Counted from the stretch's first letter, positions 17,381-26,236 are shown. The stretch: DNA of 64,000 nucleotides from Thermoleophilia bacterium (GCA_027493445.1 JAOSKU010000001.1:4169845-4233844), one strand, 5' to 3'. The notes: generated from the letters alone by a model not told the origin. Numbers and translations: made by a program.

Positions 17381-19187
17381 ATGAAACATGAAGCCTTGCT
17401 ACGCGATGTCGCTGTCGGCATGGAGGCTGGTGACGGTGACGAGACGCTCCGTCGGGTCCGTGAGGCTCTTAACAACGGGATTTCGGCCCATGATCTGCTG
17501 AACCAAGGCCTCATCGCCGGCTTTCGTTCCCTCGGCGAGCGCTACGCGGCCGGGCAGGTGTTCCTGCCGGAGGTGCTCGTTGCCGGCGAGGCGTTCACCG
17601 CGGCGGCCGCGCTCCTGGAGTCGCACTTGCTGGCTGAGACCGCTCCGACCCACGGACGGGTGGTCATCGGCACGGTCGCCGGCGATCTGCACGACATTGG
17701 CAAGAACCTTGTAGCCCTTCTGCTACGAGGCCATGGCTTCGAGGTCGTCGACCTGGGCGTGGATGTCGAGGCACATCGTTTTGTTCAAGCCGCTCTCAGC
17801 GGGGAGGCCTGCATCCTGGCCTTGTCCACGCTTCTTTCCAACACGATCGGGGGAGTTCCGCTCGGTTATCACCGAGTTAGACGACGACGGAGTCCGGGAG
17901 CAGGTGCGGGTTCTCGTGGGGGGCGCACCAGTGACCGCCGCTCTGGCGGAGTCCGTCGGCGCCGACGGCTACGCCGAGGATTGCGTGGGCGCGGTGGCCG
18001 AGGCAGGTCGTCTCATGCACATGCGAGCGGCGGCAGCGGTCAAGCGGCCTGTGGAGGCGGAGGCCCCCCGAACGCCGTCGGTGACGGGCCTCGGACCGCG
18101 ACTGCCTGAACGAGACGATGGCCGTATGACGTCCAAGGAGCGTCTGCTGGTCGCCCTTCGAGGAGGCTGTCCCGACCGTGTGCCCATCATGGACGTCATT
18201 GACTGGATGCCCATGGTCCGTCTGGCGGATGTCTTGGGTTTCGACCTCCCTGGGGAGGCATCGCCCTTTCGGGCAGAAGAGCTCGCCGCAAGGCTTGCTC
18301 TTGCGCTCGGCATCGACGGGTTCGGGGTCGTCATGCCTCCCGGGTTCGTCGGCGTTGAATCGGGCATGGTGCGGGATCGCTACGGCAACCTGTATCGTTT
18401 GAACGAACACGGGGAGCCGGTTCTGACGGCGGGACCGGTCGCATCACCAGAAGACGTATCCGGCCTCGCCATGGCCTCCCGCCTCCGTGCGGACGATTTC
18501 GAGTCCGTGCGCTTCGTTCGCGGACTCATCGGCTCCGACCGACCCTTGGTCTTCTACTTCCTCGACACCTTCAAGCTTTCTTGGCTTGCCCGCGGGGGCA
18601 TGCAGAACCTGCTGGTGGACTTCGTCAAGCGTCCTGAGGTGGTTCAGGCATTGGCGCGGGAGGCAACCGACGTGACGACTGCCACTATTCGTGGTGCGGC
18701 GGAGGCGGGAGCCGACGCCCTCATGATGGCGGGCGACTTGGCCGGCGAACTCGCTCCTTTCTTCTCGCTGGAGCACTTCCGGCGGTATATACGGCCCTAT
18801 TACGAGGAGATCGTGGCGGTCGCCCACGAGTGCGGTCTCCCCATCGTCAAGCACAGCGACGGAGCCATGTGGCCCTTCATGGAAGACATCGTGGAGATCG
18901 GCTTCGACGGGTACAACCCGATTCAACCTCAATGCATGGACATCGGCGAGGCCAAGCGCAATCTCGGCGGTCGCATCAGTCTCATCGGCAACATAGACTG
19001 CCGCGACCTTCTCTGCTTCTCGGAAGAAGAGGAAGTGGAGCGGGTGGTGCGGGCCACCCTCGAGATTGCCGCACCGGGTGGCGGGTTCGTGCTGGCATCG
19101 TCGAACTCCCTGCATCCGGGCATCCGATCTGAGAACTACCTGGCCATGGTCCGTACTGGACTGGCATGCGGGGGCTACGACGACTGA
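17381..19187 (+). CDS. Corrinoid protein fused to UroD/MtaA-family methyltransferase, one frameshift
   Basis: From ATG 17381 the N-terminal part is a methyltransferase-associated corrinoid protein: a helical cap (RVREALNNGISAHDLLNQGL) and the B12-binding motif GDLHDIGKN, with the lower-ligand His. The G5 run at 17849-17853 has one G too many. After correction the domain ends with REQVRVLVGGAPVTAALAES and SVGADGYAEDCVGAV. A Pro/Ala-rich linker (about residues 225-248) leads without a stop into a UroD-like TIM barrel (MTSKERLLVALRGGCPDRVP at 18126 to 19187). Corrected total is about 601 residues. There is no clear ribosome site before 18126, so a single polypeptide is likely. The barrel has HSDGAMWPFM where MtaA/MtbA enzymes have the zinc motif HxCG. 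Role: methyl transfer from a methylated substrate to cobalamin, or onward to an acceptor. Confidence 0.78.
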
Positions 19188-19489
19188 TCCGGGCAGACGG
19201 GTAAACGCGACCCAGGTACGACTGCCTTGGCGGTGCGCTGGAAAAGCCAAGGTATGTTTTGCCCTGTAAATGGCCGGTATTTGATGTCCGGTCGCCTACC
19301 CGATCGCTCGCCGTCCTTTTTGCGCCCGACCTGGCGCCGGGAATTCTCGCTCAAGCGCTGCAAGGGCAAGGCGCAGCCACGCCATAAGGTCGATGACTCC
19401 GCCCTTCGAACGCGCTGAGCGCCGCGGGAGCAGAGCTTCATTCAGCGCGGCATCGAGAGGCTCAGTGGCCCGAGGAGCAGGGAGCAACT

Positions 19490-19917
19490 TTAGTCGTCGA
19501 TTGGCTCAACACCAAGTCGCTTGAGTCGTTCAAGGTTGTCCTTCATGGCTGTGAGCACTTCGGGGAATGCCCCTGCCAATCTTTGCACTCGCCCGTGACC
19601 CGCAGCGCCTCCCGGGAACAGTATGACTTCGTCGGATTACCCGGATACTTCTTGTCGGTCAAATTGGGGTCATCCATGATCGGGCCGGTCGGTTCCACTA
19701 TGTAGATTCTTCCCGGACCTTCGCCGAGGGCCAGCTCCGCCCCCCAAGCGGCCGCATCCAAAGTGCCGGTCAGGTAGACGTAGCTTGTTGCCCGATCCCG
19801 TTTGCCAAAGTTAGGGGATGGCCGGGCTCGATCAGGTCCCCTGGCTTCAGGTCGGACTTCGTGCCATGGTAGAACCGCTGCGAACTCAGATCGTCGGTAG
19901 CTGCCACCGGCTCGCTC
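19490..19917 (-). pseudogene. arr: Rifampin ADP-ribosyltransferase (Arr), two frameshifts
   Basis: Read on the minus strand from the GTG at 19917 (AAGGAG upstream). The first part has RFYHGTKSDLKPGDLIEPG, with the His of the Arr H-Y-D triad. A frame change in the C-run near 19812-19815 leads to NFGKRDRATSYVYLTGTLDA (Tyr), then RIYIVEPTGPI and DDPNLTDKK (Asp). A second missing base at the C-run near 19560 leads to EVLTAMKDNLERLKRLGVEP, ending at the TAA at 19490-19492. The corrected protein is about 142 residues, the normal Arr length. Arr inactivates rifamycins by ADP-ribosylating the ansa hydroxyl. It stands alone. Confidence 0.8.
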
Positions 19918-20464
19918 CTTTCATGCTGCGCGCCTGCGCTGCCGCGCGCCGGGGCAGGTCCGCCGGCGTCGAGAGCACACGCATTTCGAGACTCCTATTT
20001 ACCGTACTTTCCGGCTTGCGGCCGTTCATTGTACGGCACGACCCGGGGCTTGCCGCAAGCCCCCACCTGCGCTGTAGAATTGAAAGTGGAAAGCCCGTGG
20101 TGTTGTCCTTTCCCTTGTCGTGGCACGAAGCTATTTACCCTCCTCAGCAAGCCCGGCTCGATCGTCGTCGAGAGCGCCAGCATTCTCGGACCAGAGGCTG
20201 GGCAATCGGTCAGCCTGCGCGTGCGCCCCGAAGAGGGTTCTCTCTGGAAGACTGGGACTGGCGCATGGATTGATGGCAGGTGCGGACCCCGAGCAAGATC
20301 CGTAAGCCCCAAGGTCCCGGTCACGCGGCGCCTTGCCTTGAGGACCGGAACGGGCCAGGAAATGTGGCGTCGAACGATCAACCGGTGTGGGGGTCTGCCC
20401 TTGTCGGCGTTGGTCTCCGCTTTCTGAACCGACTGAGGACGCATGGCACGGCGAATGGCCACGT
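19918..20464. other. Gap without a recognised gene
   Basis: About 550 bases between arr and the HAD phosphatase gene. Open frames on both strands have biased, Arg/Pro-rich composition and no recognisable motif. Apart from the possible arr promoter I see nothing in it. Confidence 0.5.
20028..20058 (-). promoter_or_regulatory. Possible promoter for arr
   Basis: On the minus strand TTGCGG (20058-20053) and TACAAT (20033-20028) are separated by 19 bases, about 110 bases before the arr GTG. The -10 is near consensus, but the spacer is long. Confidence 0.3.
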
Positions 20465-21262
20465 TCACGTCAACCGACACGGCTCCTCGAATGTGTCCTG
20501 TGGGGCGATGAGCGCGCGGGCCGCGTCAGGCGAGGTCAGGCACAGTGCTTGCAGGAGTCCTCCGGCCCCGGTACGTCGAGCCACGAAAACGGAGCTCATT
20601 TCGGAGACCGCTTGCTTGAGTCCGGCTTCGCCGTTGCCCACAACCACGCCTTTGAGTCCGGTCTCGAACATCGAGAGATCGTTGAGCGAGTCCCCCGCCA
20701 CGAGAATCGAGGCCGGGTCGAGCTTCTCGAGGTCAATCAGCTTGAGAAGGGTCGTGCCCTTCGAGACGCCCTCGGCCAAGACGTCGAGATAGCGACCCGC
20801 CGAAAAAAGGGCGGAGCAGCCGATGGACTCGACGGCTAGCAGTAGCTCGCGGGTGATTGAGCGCTCATCGGCTATGTGGTAGGAGCAGCGCCGCTCCTGC
20901 GGCACGTCCTGCCGCTCCAGGAAGGGAAAAGGCCTGAGCACCCGCTCGACGGCGGTGCACCCGGGCCAGGCCCGATCGAGCTCGTTCTGTAGGGGCTGGA
21001 TCGGCTTCAGATCCTTGCCGGAAACGACGGTCGCACCGACATCGCTGACGATGTAAGCAGGAGTCGGCACCAGGGGATCGTCGAGGTAGGGACGGACAGT
21101 CTCGAGGTTCCGGCCGGTCAGGAAGATGACCTGGAAACTCGGTTCGGCTTCCATGGTGTCCGTCAGCCGCCTTCGATCGTCTTCCGAACCACCAAGCAGA
21201 GTGCCGTCGAGATCGGTGGCCAATATGAGGCCAGGCTTTCCCCTGGGCGCCAGGCGGCTCAT
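20465..21262 (-). CDS. HAD-superfamily (IIB, sucrose-phosphatase-like) phosphatase
   Basis: 265 residues from the ATG at 21262, which overlaps the asparagine-synthase stop (ATGA). HAD motif I is LATDLDGTLLGG (nucleophile Asp plus general acid), motif II is VIFLTGRN, motif III is the Lys in SKGTTLLKLID, and motif IV is VAGDSLNDLSMFE. The cap is of the C2B type, as in sucrose-phosphate, mannosylfructose-phosphate and mannosyl/glucosyl-3-phosphoglycerate phosphatases. As last gene of the GT / amidotransferase / phosphatase operon it probably dephosphorylates the phosphorylated glycoside made by the first gene. Confidence 0.85.
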   Translation of the reverse strand: MSRLAPRGKPGLILATDLDGTLLGGSEDDRRRLTDTMEAEPSFQVIFLTGRNLETVRPYLDDPLVPTPAYIVSDVGATVVSGKDLKPIQPLQNELDRAWPGCTAVERVLRPFPFLERQDVPQERRCSYHIADERSITRELLLAVESIGCSALFSAGRYLDVLAEGVSKGTTLLKLIDLEKLDPASILVAGDSLNDLSMFETGLKGVVVGNGEAGLKQAVSEMSSVFVARRTGAGGLLQALCLTSPDAARALIAPQDTFEEPCRLT

Positions 21263-22896
21263 GCCAGCCCCACTGCGCGGCCGAGTGAGTCCAGGACCTT
21301 CTGATAGCAGTCGTTTCCGGCGTACGCATCTCCGCCATGGCGGTAGGCGCTCCCCAGTTCCTCGCTGGCGTTGTCGGGCTTCGTCCACCCGTCTCGAGGC
21401 GGGACGTCAAGCTCCTCTTCTATCCGGGAAAGGACCGTCTTTAAAGTCTCGTGAACGTTCGAGCCGTGCTGGGCCGCCTCCTTGGGACGCCACGCGATGG
21501 CATGCGGAACACCCGACTCCTCCGCCAGCTTGCGGTGAAGGTACTTCAGCTCTCCGTCCCGGATCTTGAGCGTGGGAGCGATCCGCATGGCCGTGCTAAC
21601 CACCGCGGGGTCCAGGTACGGGACGCGGAGCTCGATGCTATGGAACATCGTGATCTTGTCTTCCCTCTCCAAGGTGTCTTTGTAGAGATTGCCCAAGTCG
21701 CCCCACAGGCTGTCGCGCAGGCTCTCGGCGCCGGACCTCGTCAGGATCTCCGGATACCACTGATATCCGGCAAAGAGCTCGTCTGCCCCCTGGCCCGTCA
21801 GCATGACGCGGATGCCGTCCTGAGCGGCACGCTTCACTGCGAAGTAGATCGGGATCGCGACGTCGACCTGGAGGTGATTGGCCGACTCGATGGCGCCCAA
21901 GATCAGGGGAAGCTCACTTGCGATGCGGTCATGGTCCAGCTCGGAGACGGCGAGAGGCATTCCCAGCGCGTGGGCAGCCACACGAGAGAGGTCGACGTCG
22001 CTGGAACCCGGAAGGCCGCCGGCATAACAGCGGACGTCGACACCGAGCCGTTGAGCAATGCGGGCGATCAGGACCGAATCGACGCCACCCGAGAAGATGA
22101 TACCGACCCGATCATGACCGTCAACGCGCTTCCGAACGGCCTCGACCAGAGACTTCCGGTAGGCCTCGAGCGCCACTCGCTCCTGGGCCGTTTCGCACTG
22201 CCGGCCCGGACGCGCGAGCTCGATGCGACGACCGGCCGAGAACTGCCATGCGCCCGAGGAGCCACCGGGCGCGAGCTTGACGGTCTGCCCTGGAAGCACG
22301 CGCTGGGGAGTAATCGAGAGATCCCACAACGGCTTCTTCTCGGAGCAGAAAGCCAGATACTCAGCGGTCTCTCCGTAGTAGAGTTGCTTCACGCCCACGA
22401 TGTCACGAGCCAGGACGAACTCGTCATGGAGTCCGTCGTAGACGGCGAAGGCGTATTCCCCGTCCAGTCCCCGGACCACGGCCTCCACTGCCTTGACCAG
22501 GTCGCCCGCGGTGGACATCTCGTCCTCGAGCTGATGGATGAGGGCTTCACTATCGGAGTCTGTCGTGAAGACGTGGTCGTTGGCTTCGAGCCCCTCCCTG
22601 AGCGGCTCGTGATTCCAGATCTCCCCGTTGAAGGCCAGCACCAGACCTCGCCCGCAGCCGGTCAATGGCTGGATGCCGGTCTCCCCCGTGATCTTGAGCC
22701 TGGAGTGGCCAAGACCGCGGAGTCCGCTCAAGCCATCGACAGCGAGCTCGGCAACATCACCCGCACGCTTCACTGCGAGGCCCAGGGCCAATCCGGCCCC
22801 ATCCGGTCCTCGGTGACGGGTCTGGTCCAGCATGGTTTTCAACAATGGACACACGTCCGCACCGCTACTGCTCACCAAGCCAACGATCGAGCACAT
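21259..22896 (-). CDS. Asparagine synthase (glutamine-hydrolysing)-like amidotransferase
   Basis: 545 residues. The N-terminal glutaminase domain starts with the processed nucleophile Cys2 (MCSIVGLV) and has HRGPDGAG, LAFNGEIWNH and DSDSEAL. The synthetase domain has the PP-loop IIFSGGVDSVLIARI and GQGADELFAGYQWYPE. Both halves look intact. Standard AsnB makes asparagine from aspartate, but this copy is locked between a GpgS-like glycosyltransferase (its start follows that stop by one base) and a sugar-phosphatase. Amidation of the glycosylglycerate carboxylate, giving a glycosylglyceramide, is therefore a plausible alternative. That specific role is inference. Confidence 0.85.
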   Translation of the reverse strand: MCSIVGLVSSSGADVCPLLKTMLDQTRHRGPDGAGLALGLAVKRAGDVAELAVDGLSGLRGLGHSRLKITGETGIQPLTGCGRGLVLAFNGEIWNHEPLREGLEANDHVFTTDSDSEALIHQLEDEMSTAGDLVKAVEAVVRGLDGEYAFAVYDGLHDEFVLARDIVGVKQLYYGETAEYLAFCSEKKPLWDLSITPQRVLPGQTVKLAPGGSSGAWQFSAGRRIELARPGRQCETAQERVALEAYRKSLVEAVRKRVDGHDRVGIIFSGGVDSVLIARIAQRLGVDVRCYAGGLPGSSDVDLSRVAAHALGMPLAVSELDHDRIASELPLILGAIESANHLQVDVAIPIYFAVKRAAQDGIRVMLTGQGADELFAGYQWYPEILTRSGAESLRDSLWGDLGNLYKDTLEREDKITMFHSIELRVPYLDPAVVSTAMRIAPTLKIRDGELKYLHRKLAEESGVPHAIAWRPKEAAQHGSNVHETLKTVLSRIEEELDVPPRDGWTKPDNASEELGSAYRHGGDAYAGNDCYQKVLDSLGRAVGLA

Positions 22897-22897
22897 A

Positions 22898-23611
22898 TCA
22901 ACCCGCTTCCACGATGTCTTCGATAGCTCTGTCCACGCGCTGGTAACGCACCGCCCGGTCGAGAATCACCCGGGCAACCGCTCTGGCCATCACCTCGAGG
23001 TCCTTGAGTTCGCGTTCGTCGTGTTCGAGCTCGCCGATACAGACCTCGCTAACACCTGCGCCACTCTCTACCACGTCGATAAGCAGCCCCAGGTCTACAC
23101 CCATGTCATCCTCTAACTCGAGCCGGCCCATCAGCGTCTTCTTGATGCCGATCTGTCCGCTCAACGGCTGATCGAATTGCTCGTCGATCTCCGGGAAAAA
23201 GTGGCCGAGCATGGGGCGGGCCGTGAGCTGCGTGACCCGACCGCCGCGCCGTTCGAAGCGTGTCTTGACGAAGTCGATGCCCTCCCTGAAGGGCTCGATC
23301 ATGCGCCGGATCTTCTCGGGTGTAACGTTCTGGAGGTCCCCGTCGAGGTAGATCAACACGTCGCTCTGCGAGCTGCGGCAGCCCGTTTTCATTGCAGCTC
23401 CCTTGCCGAGGTTTTCTTCGTGCGAGACGACTCGCGCCCCTTGCTTCGCCGCAACCTCGGCCGTTCGGTCGCTGCTTCCGTCGTCGACGACCAGAATCTC
23501 GTCGACTTCGGGTACTGCACGGGCGGCGTGGATCACAGTCGTGATGAACTCAGCCTCGTTGTAGGCGGGGATGACTACACCGACCCGCAGCTTCAAGTGA
23601 ATCTCGATCAT
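22898..23611 (-). CDS. GpgS-like (GT81) glucosyl-3-phosphoglycerate synthase family glycosyltransferase
   Basis: 237 residues. A GT-A fold with VGVVIPAYNEAEFI, the nucleotide-binding VDEILVVDDGSSDRTAEVA, ENLGKGAAMKTG and the metal site YLDGDLQN. The C-terminal half carries the features of GpgS/MpgS-type enzymes: GGRVTQLTARPMLGHFFPE and QPLSG, followed by a helical LGLLIDVVESG. It is a little shorter than mycobacterial GpgS. The expected reaction is transfer of a sugar from a nucleotide donor to 3-phosphoglycerate. Operon partners (amidotransferase, HAD phosphatase) support compatible-solute or polysaccharide-primer synthesis. Confidence 0.78.
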   Translation of the reverse strand: MIEIHLKLRVGVVIPAYNEAEFITTVIHAARAVPEVDEILVVDDGSSDRTAEVAAKQGARVVSHEENLGKGAAMKTGCRSSQSDVLIYLDGDLQNVTPEKIRRMIEPFREGIDFVKTRFERRGGRVTQLTARPMLGHFFPEIDEQFDQPLSGQIGIKKTLMGRLELEDDMGVDLGLLIDVVESGAGVSEVCIGELEHDERELKDLEVMARAVARVILDRAVRYQRVDRAIEDIVEAG

Positions 23612-23832
23612 GGTGGGGTACTACACATTCTCGACCTTCCGGCGCCTGCGTCCGGCGGCGGGGAGGAGAGGAAGATGGGGCCCGGCCGGCAGGAGGACCG
23701 CACACCAGGCGTAGGTATGCTCCGGCCAAACCCGCAGTCCGACTGCAGCCCAAGAAGAACTCAGTCGCACGCCACCAGCTCGGAAGACCAAATGGGGGTT
23801 GGGGATCACGCCAGGCGGCCCCAGCCCTGGAA

Positions 23833-24114
23833 TCAGGACCTCTCGGCCGCCGGCAGCAGTTTCAGAACTGGTTTACCCTCTACTCCGGAATCGACAACGT
23901 CGAGAACGACATCGGCCAACTCTTGGTCGATGTCGGGCGCCAACATGAGGACCATCCTATCCTCGCTCTCGATGATGCGATCGCTCTCCGCGGGGCTGTC
24001 GAGCCGCACCTTGTAACCTTCGTCCGACATAAGCAGCCGGTATGCGACTTCGGGAGGTACCTCGTCCAGGGTCTTCCGCAGTTCCTCGGTGGCGGTCTCG
24101 CTTACTGCAAACAT
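23833..24114 (-). CDS. HesB/IscA-like small protein lacking the cluster-binding cysteines
   Basis: 93 residues from the ATG at 24114, with GGAAG eight bases upstream. The fold pattern resembles the IscA/HesB domain (VSETATEELRKTLDE, VAYRLLMSDEGYKVRLDS, DQELADVVLDVVDSG), but no cysteine occurs anywhere, so it cannot bind an Fe-S cluster in the IscA manner. Such cysteine-free relatives exist in environmental genomes without known function. It stands alone. Confidence 0.55.
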   Translation of the reverse strand: MFAVSETATEELRKTLDEVPPEVAYRLLMSDEGYKVRLDSPAESDRIIESEDRMVLMLAPDIDQELADVVLDVVDSGVEGKPVLKLLPAAERS

Positions 24115-24443
24115 GAATGCTTCCTTTCTTTGGACAAAGGGGCCCCGTGGTGATTCGGGCCGCCTATGATCTTCACTATCGCCGGGGACGGCTGCGGTGA
24201 CAATTGCCCGAGAGGTCATGTCGGGGCACGGGCCGGTGTACTCGCCAGTAATCCATGAGGGCATAAAGCCGGCTGCGCGGGACCACGGGGCCGACAGGAT
24301 CACGGGTGTGTCGAGGGCCTCGCGACGGTCTTGGTCCGGCGTACGCTCCGAAAGGAGCATCTCTCAACTACCCAATGCGGCTGGCGCAAACTATCCGGAG
24401 CGAGGCGTGCTAGTCTGACCGTCTTCGACCATGGAGGACACAC

Positions 24444-25100
24444 GTGCCTGGCGGACCGCAGAGGAACCGATCATCACCCGGCACGAGATCGGTGATCCTG
24501 GCGCACCATCACGCGCTCTTGCGGGAGGGACTAGCCGCCCTGCTCGAGGCCGGTGAGTACCAGGTGGTGGCACAGGCTGACAACGGATCTGACATCCTTT
24601 CCCTGGTGGAGCAGCACAGCCCGAACATGGTCCTCATGGAGTGGAAAGCCCCGGGGGTGGACGAGTTCCTCATTAGGGAGTTGGCCGGTCTATCCAGCGG
24701 GCCTGTAGTGGTTCTCATGACCCGCCCTGAATCGTCCGACGAGCTGGGGGGTAGTCTTCAGGCGGGCGTCAGCGGCTGCCTCTCCGTCAACCTGTCGGCC
24801 AAGGATTTCTTGAGGGCCCTCAGGATCCTCGCAGAGGGTGACTTGGTGGTCTCACACGAGATGGCAGCCGCGCTTCTGGATCCGGAAGACGGCCGTGCCA
24901 ACGCGGCCGGCCTCACTCCACGCGAACTCGAGGTTCTACGCCTGGTGGCGGAAGGAGCCACGAACAGAGAAATAGGCCAAGAACTCCTCATCTCCCAACA
25001 CACTGCCAAAGTCCACGTACGACGAGTGCTCTCAAAGCTCGGGCTGCGAAACCGGCAGCAGGCCGCGGCCTATGCGGCTTCGCAGGGACTGACCAGGTAG
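24444..25100 (+). CDS. NarL/LuxR-family regulator with degenerate receiver domain
   Basis: 218 residues from a GTG with GGAGG upstream. The N-terminal domain has the receiver fold but lacks the phosphorylation chemistry: the acidic pair is replaced by His (ILAHHHALLREG), the phospho-acceptor Asp by Glu (VLMEWKAPG), and the conserved Lys near strand 5 by Ser (GCLSVNLS). The C-terminal GerE/LuxR helix-turn-helix is fully conserved (GLTPRELEVLRLVAEGATN, SQHTAKVHVRRVLSKLG). It probably acts without phosphorylation, or through a small ligand. No sensor kinase gene is adjacent. Confidence 0.85.
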   Translation: MPGGPQRNRSSPGTRSVILAHHHALLREGLAALLEAGEYQVVAQADNGSDILSLVEQHSPNMVLMEWKAPGVDEFLIRELAGLSSGPVVVLMTRPESSDELGGSLQAGVSGCLSVNLSAKDFLRALRILAEGDLVVSHEMAAALLDPEDGRANAAGLTPRELEVLRLVAEGATNREIGQELLISQHTAKVHVRRVLSKLGLRNRQQAAAYAASQGLTR

Positions 25101-25118
25101 CTCTAAGCTCCTGGCGCA

Positions 25119-25400
25119 AACAGCTTCTCGCTGGACGAACAGTAGCCCCAGGCGCACCGCATCCCGGAGCCCCGGGTGTAGAGTCGCGTGGATCCGGTGC
25201 ACTGAGCCTGCCGCGAGCTTCCCGTCGTCCACGCGCTTCCCCTCGCGGGCGAGGTCGGCGTAGAGTCGGTTGAGGTGCCCTGCGGTGAGGGCTTGGAGCA
25301 GCGCCCTGCCGATGCGGGGGCGATGCGCACGTTCACGTGGGTGGAATACGAGGCGTAGGTGGCCGGCCGGATGGTCGCTTCGATTTCGATCGTCTGGCTT
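25119..25400 (-). pseudogene. Tyrosine recombinase (phage integrase) N-terminal remnant
   Basis: Two overlapping minus-strand frames together give the SAM-like core-binding domain of a phage-type integrase: ATIRPATYASYSTHVNVRIA in one frame, then RIGRALLQALTAGHLNRLYA, later HRIHATLHPGLRDAVRLGLL in another. No catalytic domain (R..HxxR..Y) follows. It is a decayed scar of an integrated element. Confidence 0.6.
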
Positions 25401-25457
25401 GCCCGCCGGTAGATTGACGGAGTTCGTTCCCGTCCTGCGGGGGGTATACAGGCCCGC

Positions 25458-25694
25458 GTGAACTGGTTCAAGTCCGATAGGGAGAGACATGCAGCCCTCG
25501 CCTCGGCCTGGGTGGTGCCGGAGCCCAGCCGTTGCGTGCAATGCGGCATCTGTTCGTTCAACTGCCCCATGGAGATCGATGTCCGCCGGCACGTATGGCG
25601 GGGCGAGCCAGTGGGAGATGGTCACTGCCTCACCTGCGGCGAGTGTGTACGGCGGTGCCCCCGGGGGCTGTTGCGGTTGGAGCGGACTTCCTGA
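25458..25694 (+). CDS. Small ferredoxin-like protein with two 4Fe-4S motifs
   Basis: 78 residues from a GTG. Two cysteine clusters, CVQCGICSFNCP and CLTCGECVRRCP, each bind a 4Fe-4S cluster, as in HdrC/GlpC-type dicluster domains. The FAD-oxidoreductase remnant 34 bases downstream was probably its redox partner, making this an orphaned electron carrier. Confidence 0.75.
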   Translation: MNWFKSDRERHAALASAWVVPEPSRCVQCGICSFNCPMEIDVRRHVWRGEPVGDGHCLTCGECVRRCPRGLLRLERTS

Positions 25695-26236
25695 TGTCAT
25701 CGGTCAAATCCTCAGGAGAGCCGTGACATGCGTCAGCGCTATGTGACCGTCGGAAGCGGGCCGGCCGCCGTCTCTGCGGTCGAGACGATCCGAGCCCAGG
25801 ACCCGAACGGCGAGATCGTGATCGTCGGCGCTGAGCCGTACGGGTACTACTCCCGCCCCGGACTCGCCTACTACCTGGCTGGGGAGGTGCCGGAGAATCG
25901 ACTCTTCCCCTTTCGCCCCGAGGACTTTGCGCGGCTCAATTGTCAACTAATCCTCGGGCGCGCCACAGGTCTCGACGCAGCAGGCCACCGTGTGACCCTC
26001 GACGACGGTCGGATCCTCTCGTACGATCGCCACGGGGCCCATGTTTGCCGGGTCGGGCCTCGTGGTTCTGGCTGCGCTCATGGGACCTGCCGGCAAGCAG
26101 CATGTCGCGGAGCACCAGTAGAGCGCATGTGGCTCAGCTGGGGGTACGGACACTACCTTCGTAGGTGGCAACCAGGTGAGATCACTTTCTCGGACCGACC
26201 GTTCGTTGGTCCGTGGCGCTGCCAGTCATTTGCCGA

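Noticed and set aside
18126-19187. True uroporphyrinogen decarboxylase (HemE)
   Set aside because: No haem-synthesis neighbours, lacks HemE N-terminal signature, and is fused to a corrinoid domain; a methyltransferase role fits better.
21451-22926. 491-codon plus-strand open frame
   Set aside because: Antisense to the asparagine-synthase gene, no motif, composition typical of GC-rich shadow frames.
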